Of a stretch of DNA of 64,000 bases, positions 1 through 12,300 are shown in pieces. Position 1 is the first letter of the stretch; each line of letters begins with the position of its first letter. The position numbers and the translations under genes are program-made. The notes beneath the pieces were generated by a model that was not told where the DNA came from, did not search any database, and worked only from the letters and a program-made list of their open reading frames with translations. Source of the DNA: Incurvaria masculella (taxonomy: Eukaryota; Arthropoda; Insecta; Lepidoptera; Incurvariidae); the NCBI GenBank assembly GCA_946894095.1, contig OX335644.1:16721595-16785594 (forward strand), in the 5' to 3' direction.

Positions 1-354
1 GTTACGACTATTTATCGTAACCTATGAATTTCAGCATTAGTTTCAGTCACAACTATTTATCTTAGCATAATAGCCTTAGCCCTAGATCTCAATACTTGCC
101 AATGGAAAAGCTCACTTGTAGAAAGTGACAGGTGGAGTAAGGAGGGTTTTTTTATGTAACTGGACACGGACAGCTAATACCAAACCGACTATCATGATAT
201 TAGTCCAACACATCATATGGTATCCAGGTACCATGCCAGGATGTTCCTTATATATAAACATATTACATTCGAATAATATATTCGGATACGTACTAACTAG
301 TTTACAGACATTCATATGATCCGTGTGTTTATTAGTATCGGGGTTAATGTTCAG

Positions 355-3300
355 TTGTCGGGAGCGGGAAGCGGCGCGACGCCGGTCGCGAGGTGCGCGG
401 AGTGCGTGCTGCCACAGCTGTACAAGGAGTTCTCGTCGCTGTACTTCGTGCGCTGCGACTACAGCGCCGCGTACGCGTGGAGCTCACGCGCGCTGCGGCT
501 GCTGCGCCACGACACGCCCACCAAGTGAGCGCCGGCATCCTCAAGCGAAGCTTCTTTAAGCGTTGTTACGCGTTCGGCCTGAGCGGAGGGCCAGTTATGG
601 GGTTTTTGCAGTCCCCCCTTGATAGTTCGCAAGGCTATGGACGTCGTCGGGCACCTCTTAAGGTCCTGATGTACCCTATATGCCGCGCTTATGAACGGCC
701 CGTAAGCTATGTTCCCTATACAAACGTACTTTATTAATCATTCGAAAAACACGGTTTCGATTTGCTTGACATTTGGTATCTAACATTCTACAATAAATAT
801 TTGTGTCTGCACGTTTTTGTTTTGCTGAAAAATCTAAAGGAAATCAAATAACTGGCAAAATAAAATCTTCATACAAATTTTCTTTTCTCTGTTATGTGAC
901 ACAGAATACATTTTTCGAAAAAAAAAACACGTGCAGACAGATATTTATTGCCTGTTATTAAGTCCCAAATATCAAGCAAATTGGAACAGTGGTTTTCAAA
1001 TGATTAGTAAACTACGTTTGTATGGGGAACGTAATTTACGGATGCTTACGGGCCCACCTTAAGGGCATGATAAGAGCCGATTGCGTTCAGTTTGTTAAGG
1101 ACCTAAGTAAAACAACATTTAAATATATTTAAAAATAACCACAACAAAGGACATTGCCGATTTTACTATGGGCCAGAAAAGTGCTACTACTTAAACGATA
1201 CCGTATCAACCAAACGTATTTTCTTTCCTCACATGCTTACAAACAATAATTAATATGGTTTACTTTACATTCACAGCAGGAATAACCCGTCAGACACTTT
1301 TAAAAATGCATATTTGGGTCATTCCATGTTAATGTATCCTCAGTGCATAAAAAAAAACTTTGAATGTAAGCATTAATTTTTGCACAATATTGCACCAGGG
1401 AATGTGTACTTAACTTATTTTAATATGTCAACCCTACAGTGTATACTGGTAAAACTATTACTTCAAAGTGACGTCTGTGACGAACTGGCTGCATGTGTAG
1501 TTTTTGCAGTGGATTTGAACTTCATTTTTTAGGTATGTATTGTCGTTTTCAATATTTTTACTGCATGATTCCAATATTTAGAATAAACTCTTAGATATTG
1601 TATTAAATTTAACGATCAATTGTTTAAAAAAATATATTTGGCAGTCGAACAAGTGCAAGGCGGTTATGCTGTAGTTTAAGTCACGGAAAAAACTTATTAG
1701 TTTTTTTGAATACGCAGACTTTGACATAGTTTTCAGAAACTCCTTTTATTCTCCTTATTTGGATATAGACACACACATACATGCTATTCACAGATTGGCA
1801 CAGTGGGCATTTATTGAAATATTTAAGATTTATGTTATGTAGTGTAAGTCACGGTGTAGTGTAAGTCACATAGTTGCTATGTTTTGTTGTGTGGATATCT
1901 TTGTATTATTTGTTTTTTTTTTCAGATGACAAAGTGTTCTGCTGAGACAAAGCAAGCACAAAGACAGAGGTTGTAAGAAAGTGATCCATTTGTACAATTC
2001 ATACAGGAGGAGACCAAAAAACAATAGAACGATGGAGGAAGAGAAAGTCTATTGAAACAACCGATGAAAAATATGTTTTGAGGAAGAAGAAAAGAGAGGA
2101 GGTAAGAAAGTACAGAGCTATAAATAAAATGCAAGATGCTCTGCTCAACAAAAAAATGTATCCCACCTCTCCGTCTAAAGAACCGTACTACCACAGTACT
2201 AAGCGGACGGGCCACTGTTTCCAATGCCCAAAAATCTATAGAAGTAACCTCAAAAACATCCAAGATGTAAGTAATTCTTTTGACAGACACAGATATCAGC
2301 AATAGTTATGAGAAATTTGATACAAAAGAATATATTTCTTTAATTTGATTAATTAAATAAATTGATTAAAAAATGCAGCAAGCAATAAAAAAAATATTCA
2401 AAATGCACTAAACTTACAGCAATGGAATGGGAAAAATACAAAAAATGCACCTATCTTCACACATTCTATCATTGTACCCAGAATCAATTGAAACCAATTT
2501 CTGGCTCCAGCAGATCACGTAATACAACTATCTACAGTTACGCTGACATCACACTCAATAAAAATTGTATTCAAATGGAACCTACGTTCTTGTAAAATTC
2601 CAGAAGAATAACCAAAAAACAGAAGCCAGTCAATCAACTAATTATTATCAGTACGCAGAAATTATTCAGGGTTCACTCGATGAAGAAGAAGAAATGAAAG
2701 TGATGACACTAAAACTGTATCAAAAAATATGTATATAAATAAAAATATGCATAATGATGTTTCTTTCGAAAATATTGTGCAAAATTTGCCTAATCCTTTA
2801 AGAGGAAACGGAATTTTGAATTAATTTCAGCAAGATGAGGACATTTTTGAGAAGGCATAATGACTGTAGTGTAAGTCACAATTTGATGTGTAGTGTAAGT
2901 CATGACATAATTATGTAATAACATTTTTAAGAATGCATTTTCATGTTTTATTTTGATAAAGTCTTGATACACTGTCGTTAACTGATTTTTGTACTTATTA
3001 GGAAACAATCAAGGTCGATGAGGAAGATATGTACCTTTTTCCTAAGGTCTCAAAATCCTTGTCCAACGCTGTTGTGTAAGTCACAGTTTACAAAACTTTT
3101 ATTTAAAAAATTATGAAACATTAACAGAGTAATTCTTGGTCACGTATAAGGATTTCATTCATCTCATGATTTAGTTATTATGTTAAATATTGTAAAAGTC
3201 TCTTAATTATTGTAATATTTGACAAGAAAAGGCAAAATCGGCCTCGCTTGTAGTGTAAGTCACACGTGGAATGACCCATTTGAGGTTAGTCTTGTGAAAT

Positions 3301-6300
3301 GTTACTTCTTTTTGTGTCTTTGTTCACACGGAAAGGCAAGGATTTTCAGCATAGAACCATAAATATATTTTTCTATTAATTACGAAAAAAGCATTTAAGT
3401 TGAATTATAATTAAAATAGTAGTTGACGAAAAATTACAAACGTGTGTATTTGTAGAGGAAGCAAAATCAGTATGCTATGATCGAACAGTATGGTTGTAAA
3501 CCTAAAATAAATTGATCTGGCTGATAGCCTTTTCCTTCCGATCTAAAGAAAAATATTAAAACTTTCATTAATCAATGCCTCCTATTAATACAGTGTTTTA
3601 CATTATACCTACATACATTGATTTAACGCTACGACTGCGTTTCACATTGATTGCAAAGATTGAACATTCAAATGTCGTCACCAAAATCGTATTTGGTATC
3701 AGACGCTAGAGCCGGTCCCAGGTTGACTTAAGTATAAACTTTTTCGTACCAAGCAAGTTCGTTGCTTTGTCCAAGGAATGTGATATGTATGTATGTATGT
3801 ATGTGATATGTATTATATTAAATGTTATTTCTGCCTGCAGAATGAATATGATAAATAATTATTTATCATATTCATATGATAAATAATTATTATCATATTC
3901 ATTCAATTCAATATGATAAATAATTATTTATCATATTCATTCAATTCAATATGATAAATAATGATTTATCATATTCATTCTGTAGGCAGAAATTTCACAA
4001 CTATTGTTTTTTTTGTGTTTGTTGTAGAGACAGCACCATAACCATTAATTTTAAGGCCCTGGTACTAGCCAAATCGCAAAGTTAGACGAGGTACTCCAAG
4101 TTATCTAACTAAGTCTGACGATTAGAAGTGTTATTCTTATAATATATGAATCCTTGTCTAGGAATCAACATATTTTCGTTATATACATATATTAATATTT
4201 TCGTACATTGCGGAAATGGTGTCCATTTCCGAACTTTTTTGACTAAATGTAGAAATCTAAAAGCAAATGGATTTATTTGTTAATGCATATATACTGTTTT
4301 TGCTTATATCTAGAAATCATAATACTTTCAGATTTATAAAGTGCAAAATCGACTTTTGTATTATTATTATTTAAATAAATGATGGAATAAAAAAATATTA
4401 AAAATCCATTATCAGTCTGGAGTTCTATTTGGACTTGCTGAGGCGTTTCCCTACATATTACATTTTTTTTGAAGGTGCATTTGTATGGTGCTAGTCCTAG
4501 CGCCTTAATGAACGTACGGAATACAATGTAGGAATGAGCGTCCCTCCCCCCGGCAGGATCACGGTGGAGGTGCTGCGCGCGTGCGGCAAGGCGTGCGTCG
4601 TGAAGCGGCGGTTCGCGCGCGCCGGCCTGCTCATGCGGCAGGCGGTGGCGGTCGCGAGGCGCGCGTACGGCGCGCGGGACCCCCGCTACGCCTTCGCGCT
4701 GCTCGACTACGGCTTCTATCTGCTCAACATCGACTCCATCCTGCACAGCGTCGCCGTCTACGAGGTGAGACGACCGTCTCGGTTCTGTTTATCAAAGTAC
4801 AATATTTAGCGGACGGAGTTAAGGTGGGCCTTCCCGCTTAAATCCCCATACAAACGTAGAAAGAAGATCATGCGCATATTTCTGGTCAGAGATCCCAAAT
4901 TTTGCAGAAAATTGCTTTATTTGATCGAACTAGATGTCTGATGACCGTTGGCATTGTAAAATTGTGTTTGGTTTCTAAGTTCTAAGGTTCGCACGTTTTA
5001 TACAAAAACTTTGGAGGTGGATTACTCAACCAGACAGTAAAAACATTTTAAAATGATTAGTCATCAGACATAGCTTGTTTCATCAAAATTTATAATCAAT
5101 TTGGTGTTTGTTAGATTTTTGACTGCAGCGGTCGTGGTTTTCTTTTAGCTATAAGTCGTTTTGTAATTAAAATTTTCGTAAATCTTAACAAATCACACAC
5201 TATGCGCATTGTCTGCTTTGTAGACATGTTGCATCCTCCTCATCACCGAGCCTGTCTTTTTCTTTGAAACAGAGAAGGTCCCAAAGTGCAATAGCACGGT
5301 TTTATACTGTTCCCGCGAATGAGTTAGTCCCACCGGGAAGGGCGTCCTTTGCCTTGCCCCTGCAGGCTCTTTGGCAGTTCAGTTCGGTGACGGATTCGCA
5401 ATGGTCCTCCGTATATACGAATTTTCCTCCTCGAAAAGGGATACGTGTTTTGGGATACGAGGATCACCTGAGGTCCACACCGCTAACGGCGGCTGTAATT
5501 GACTGATTATTTGCATGTAACATGTCATCTCCAAAATTGGGAAAATGGAAGCGACAATTCACATGAAAAACAAAAGTAAGATAGTCACTGGGTATTATTG
5601 TATTTACGTTTTTTTATACTCAATATAAAGATAGAATAACGATTCTTCCGTGAACAGCCATATTCAGATTTTTTCTGCACTTTCATGTACTATGAATACC
5701 GAGCTTATTCTAGAAGTTTCCTGTGTAGTTTACTCTCTTTCAGAGTAATATTAATTAAAATGCAAAAAATAAAACTAACCAAATTCGATCAAAACCTTAC
5801 AATTAAACAAAACTAGACAATATTGAAGCTAATGAAAAAGTAAAAAAAAGCAATAATACTAGACTATGACCGCCACGCCAACAGGAGGCGCTGGGCGTGC
5901 TGCGCTCCGTGTTCGGCGAGCGCAGCCTGCACGTGGCGACCGCGCAGGAGGACTTCGCCTACGCGCTCTACGTGCTCGAGTACTCCTCCGGACGCTTCTA
6001 CAAGGCGAAGGAGCACGCCGAGCGCGCGATCAAGATCATCGAGGTGAGGGGGCCCCGTCTGCTTTTAGACGTATCTATCGCGGTTCTGGAGCCATTGATG
6101 TTTTCGGGTTATCGGTAGGTCTGTAGTGTATAGGATTTATAATTTTGGTATTTTTTTTTTTTTATATTCCAGGGTCTCGTGCCATCCGAACACCTGCTGC
6201 TGGCTTCCGCGAAACGTGTAAAGGCGCTCATACTCGAGGAGATAGCGCTCGATGAACTCAATGGACATGACATCAATGGTAACAATGATCTCGATATCAT

Positions 6301-9300
6301 TCTAATTATTTTTGTTATCTAAGCTTGTTCACGGTCTCTATACGAACTTTGGTATCCATAGTTGCTTCAAATTAATAATATAATAAATTTAAAGAAATCA
6401 TAAAAAAATCAATATTACAAAAAAATGCAATGGATCCTCTATTAAAGGTTTTTGTTCCACCGCTCCTGAAATATCTTAACACCAACCATCGCATGCTACC
6501 GAATCTGATAAAATTTGCGATGAGGCAATGTTATTTAATTATTCGTTTATTTTCCTCTATTAGGTATATACTTGAATTCGTGATTTTTTAGGGTTCTGTA
6601 CCCAAAGGGTGCCTCCGCTGTCCGTCCGTCCGTCCGTCCATCCGTCACAAGGCTGTATCTAATGAACCGATATAGATAGGCAGCTGAAATTTTCACAGAG
6701 TGTATTTATTTTGCTGCTATAACAAAAATAGGTAAAATAATAGTAAAAATTAAAGGGTGCCCAAAATGGGCTGCCAGATATTGGTATAGAAAACTAAACC
6801 GGAAGTATAATGATAAAATATTGTATTAGTAACATAATTCATTTTACTATAAACAGAGTGTATTTAGTTTAGATTTTTATTGCAGATTAACAACTGTGAC
6901 ATTAATCATTTAGCTGAAATCGCAAGATAGGATTAAAATGTCGTTACCTATTACAGCGAAAATACGCAACATCTGACAACACTCAGAACAACATGTTGTA
7001 AACTTTTTTTAAAATAATAATACTTTCGTAATTGAAAAATATTATTTTTAATTTTAATTTTCAATCGCATGTTTGCCTATTGGGCTCGGTCTTGGTCAAT
7101 GTACTCTTTAATGCGATTTTCATTTCGGCAATGTCCTTTAAAAATAATAAAAATTAAAGGGTGCTCGCATACAAAAAAACGTGATTTTTTTTCATGGTAC
7201 GGAACCCTTCGCGTGCGAGTCCGACTCACACTTGACTGGATTTTTTTTAGTAAGTAATACTATTATTACATATAAAAAATCACAGTTCACATGAGAGGGT
7301 CAAATCAAATCAAATCAAATCATTTATTCGGTGGTATATGCCCCGTAATGCCACAGTCCGACAGGGCTAGGGTTTATCGCGTGTAGTGCCATAGCATCGT
7401 GTCGTATTGCAGGCGAGTCGGGCATGCTGGTTGAGTCGGAGGTGCTGCACAAGGCGGCCCTCCATCTCTCCATGAAGGCGTTCGGCGAGAAGAACGTGCA
7501 GACCGCCAAGCACTACGGCAACCTCGGCCGGCTCTACCAGAGCATGCACAAGTTCCAGGTAAGCCTCGTGTCGGATTGCAGGCGAGTCGGGCATGCTGGT
7601 TGAGTCGGAGGTGCTGCACAAGGCGGCCCTCCATCTCTCCATGAAGGCGTTCGGCGAGAAGAACGTGCAGACCGCCAAGCACTACGGCAACCTCGGCCGG
7701 CTCTACCAGAGCGTGCACAAGTTCCAGGTAAGCCTCGTGTCGGATTGCAGGCGAGTCGGGCATGCTGGTTGAGTCGGAGGTGCTGCACAAGGCGGCCCTC
7801 CATCTCTCCATGAAGGCGTTCGGCGAGAAGAACGTGCAGACCGCCAAGCACTACGGCAACCTCGGCCGGCTCTACCAGAGCTTGCACAAGTTCCAGGTAA
7901 GCCTCGTGTCGGATTGCAGGCGAGTCGGGCATGCTGGTTGAGTCGGAGGTGCTGCACAAGGCGGCCCTCCATCTCTCCATGAAGGCGTTCGGCGAGAAGA
8001 ACGTGCAGACCGCCAAGCACTACGGCAACCTCGGCCGGCTCTACCAGAGCATGCACAAGTTCCAGGTAAGCCTCGTGTCGGATTGCAGGCGAGTCGGGCA
8101 TGCTGGTTGAGTCGGAGGTGCTGCACAAGGCGGCCCTCCATCTCTCCATGAAGGCGTTCGGCGAGAAGAACGTGCAGACCGCCCAAGCACTACGGCAACC
8201 TCGGCCGGCTCTACCAGAGCGTGCACAAGTTCCAGGTAAGCCTCGTGTCGGATTGCAGGCGAGTCGGGCATGCTGGTTGAGTCGGAGGTGCTGCACAAGG
8301 CGGCCCTCCATCTCTCCATGAAGGCGTTCGGCGAGAAGAACGTGCAGACCGCCAAGCACTACGGCAACCTCGGCCGGCTCTACCAGAGCGTGCACAAGTT
8401 CCAGGTAAGCCTCGTGTCGGATTGCAGGCGAGTCGGGCATGCTGGTTGAGTCGGAGGTGCTGCACAAGGCGGCCCTCCATCTCTCCATGAAGGCGTTCGG
8501 CGAGAAGAACGTGCAGACCGCCAAGCACTACGGCAACCTCGGCCGGCTCTACCAGAGCGTGCACAAGTTCCAGGTAAGCCTCGTGTCGGATTGCAGGCGA
8601 GTCGGGCATGCTGGGTGAGTCGGAGGTGCTGCACAAGGCGGCGCTCCATCTCTCCATGAAGGCGTTCGGCGAGAAGAACGTGCAGACCGCCAAGCACTAC
8701 GGCAACCTCAGCCGGCTCTACCAGAGCGTGCACAAGTTCCAGGTAAGCCTCGTGTCGGATTGCAGGCGAGTCGGGCATGCTGGTTGAGTCGGAGGTGCTG
8801 CACAAGGCGGCCCTCCATCTCTCCATGAAGGCGTTCGGCGAAAAGAACGTGCAGACCGCCAAGCACTATGGCAACCTCGGCCGGCTCTACCAGAGCGTGC
8901 ACAAGTTCCAGGTAAGCCTCGTGTCGGATTGCAGGCGAGTCGGGCATGCTGGATGAGTCGGAGGTGCTGCACAAGGCGGCGCTCCATCTCTCCATGAAGG
9001 CGTTCGGCGAGAAGAACGTGCAGACCGCCAAGCACTACGGCAACCTCAGCCGGCTCTACCAGAGCGTGCACAAGTTCCAGGTAAGCCTCGTGTCGGATTG
9101 CAGGCGAGTCGGGCATGCTGGTTGAGTCGGAGGCGCTGCACAAGGCGGCCCTCCATTTCTCCATGAAGGCGTTCGGCGAAAAGAACGTGCAGACCGCCAA
9201 GCACTATGGCAACCTCGGCCGGCTCTACCAGAGCGTGCACAAGTTCCAGGTAAGCCTCGTGTCGGATTGCAGGCGAGTCGGGCATGCTGGATGAGTCGGA

Positions 9301-12300
9301 GGTGCTGCACAAGGCGGCGCTCCATCTCTCCATGAAGGCGTTCGGCGAGAAGAAGGTGCAGACCGCCGGCAACCTCGGCTGGCTCTACCAGAGCATGCAC
9401 AAATTCCAGGTAAGCCTCGTGTCGGGTTGCAGGCGAGCTGGGCATGCCAGACATCCAAGACTTAGAATGTAAAGACAGGCAGGGTTATGAGACCAAAATT
9501 GTTTCATACAAAATGCACTGAAATTTCTTTGATTGCTCAAAACATCTGAAAATCGCCATGTAATTTCAAAATAATGATCTGAAGCCTTTAGGTTCTAAAA
9601 TCTTTCAGGTTTTACTTTGAAATAATAAAGAAAATTTTAGAAATATGATTGACAAAGAATTAGTGGGTAACCTGTTATTTACTAGAAAAAAAAAGGTACT
9701 GGTCCGTGTTATTATCCCTATTCACCTCACAATCTATAAACGTACAGGTTACCATGGCTTTTTTACAAAAAACTCATTTTGTTGCTGTGCAGTTGTAGCG
9801 CTTCAAAAAGTTGTTACATTGGGTAGTTATGTTCCAACTCTCTCCAAGTCGCGGTTGTGGTACTGAAGTTGACGTCTCACTTCCACACTGTGTTCTTCTT
9901 GTAAGCACAGCGCACACATGCTAGGTCCATGGCCTTGGCGGAGTGGATACAATTGGTGTCAATTGACTCGAGTAGAAGCGGTGCTTGCAAAACTGATCAT
10001 ATCGATTGAGAATGTAATCTACACACGTGCAATTGAAGTAGAATTTTTAATCACATGAAGCAAACTGACAGGAGCTAATGTCAGTTTGTAAAATAATGTT
10101 GCCATGCTCAGTGTAATAGTGATGCATGTTTAGTTCAGATCTAAAACCAAACAAACTTCTGAATTATGGATCCCATTCCCAACTCCTATGATTATTACTT
10201 ATACTTACTGAACTAACATTTCGAAGAGCAGTTACACCGAATATTAGATTGAAATGTAATATAAGGGGTTTACCCCTTAACATTTTTATGCATAAAAAAA
10301 AAAAAGGTTTTTTATATTTTTACAATGAGAGTTGTTAAACAAAGATATTTTATTGTACAGCATTACCTCCTTTCCAAAATAGACTGGAGCCGGAGTGAGA
10401 GTTTAGCTGGCGAATGATGAATTATTTCCGCAGGACGCGGAGACGATGCATTTGAAGGCCATCAAGATCAAGGAGGAGCTGCTCGGGCCCGAGGACTACG
10501 AGGTGGGGCTCAGCATCGGCCACCTCGCCTCGCTCTACAACTACCACATGCAGATGTACAGCGCTGCCGAGAAGCTCTACTTCCGCTCTATCTCCATCAG
10601 TTAGTATACACAACATCAGATGGAGAGATGTAGAAAATTGCCGCGGGGTAGTCTTTTGCTGCTAGTATAATAGGGAATAGTCTTTAGCGTAGCAGCAATT
10701 GCCCATTGCCTCCGAATAGTGGAACATATTTTTGCTTACCTTGGAACACCCTCTGGGATTGTGAATGTGAGGACAACTTTTTAGTTTGGGGTTTAAAATG
10801 AGGAACAATTCATCAAAATCATAAAGATTTCACAAAAAAACATTTCACATTCCATGAGCACGACGCCTATGTACCGAAAATGATTTGAGAAGTTGTCTCA
10901 CCAGGCAGATGTGTTCCATCTCCCTCTAATTCGCGGTAGTGGTACCTGAGCTGACGTCTCACTCCCACTAGACTAGGAGGTCGCCACAAAAATGGTAACT
11001 ATAACGTAAATGGCTGAATCTGGGTTCACAAGATAAAGACCAACCCTCTGAAGCTAAATGTGTCAGTCTGTCTGTGCCAAGTGGTTGCGTTACGTAGATA
11101 AGGCGCCTGAAAAAGTAGTTATGGTGACAAAAAATATATATGATAAGGTAAATGGCTGCAAACAACGAAGCATGAAAGTATCAGTACATACTTGCTTAGC
11201 AATACCAAAACTGAACAAATCTTTGGTTGCATTTTGTAGTTATAGGCGATTTAGGTTACAGATATAACTTTAGGTATAATTAAGTATTTATATAAAAAAC
11301 CGACTGGTTATTGTGGTATAATTAATAGGTATCAATGTTTCTAGACCATCAGTATATTCATCAGCAATTACATACCAACATATATTTTATGTAGCCAATC
11401 TAGATAACGCAACCACTTTGCACAGGCAGACCGACATATTTAGCATCAGAGGGTTGGTCTCTAACATGTCAACCCAGATTCAGCCATTTACCTTATCGTG
11501 ACCAAAAATGTCGTGACCTCCCGGAATACACGCTTTGTTCTTGTAATGACAGCTCGCTATGCTAGGTCTACGACGGGAACATCGATTTGGTTTTGTTTCA
11601 CTGTTTTTTCCTCTTACTCTCAACATTGCACGGTTGGCGACAGGCCTGAAGCTGTTCGGGGAGCGCTACTCGGGCCTGGAGTACGACTACCGGGGACTGG
11701 TGCACGTGTTCACGCAGCTCAAGATGCACGACAAGGCCCAGTTCTACACGCAGCTGCTGCACCACTGGCACGGTGGGATCTCTACTCATAATGGGAAGGT
11801 CCTGGCATGGCACCTAATTCCTTCGGGAATGCGGTGTGTTGGGCTAATATGACGATAGGTGTGGTATTAGCCATCAATGTCTAGTGACATAAAAACTTGC
11901 AGGGTCTCTTATTAAAGCCGGAGGCGTAAATGCTCTGTCGGTCTCTTGTTTTATAATGGACAGGCAAAAAATTTTGTTATACCACCAACTCATGTATTAG
12001 TTTGTATGAAAACTAAAAGTTTTCTCAATAATTCTGAATATTTTTAAGGATCTTTTCCTTTTTTTTTTGTGTAAAGCGCCGAATATGGCGTACGCCAGGA
12101 CCTCTTAAGGTTCCCGACGACGCTCTTGAGCTTTCGAACTTTTAAGGGCGCTGCGAAAACCATGCCAGCTGGCCAGGTGCTTCTTCACACCATGTTTGAA
12201 GGATCCCAGGACCTCGGCACGGAGTGCATTCCATAGTTTACCGATCCTATAGATAAAGGTCCTAGAGGATCGAATGGTTCTGATTGGAATGTCGAAAATG

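Noticed and set aside
7413..9409. CRISPR array
   Set aside because: Units are 146-bp coding exons with 23-bp splice-site spacers in an insect genome, not short repeats with unique spacers.
7374..9454. Series of long - strand open frames (up to 273 residues) across the exon array
   Set aside because: They are antisense shadows of the repeated GC-rich APPBP2 exon, which matches its family on the + strand with correct splice phases.
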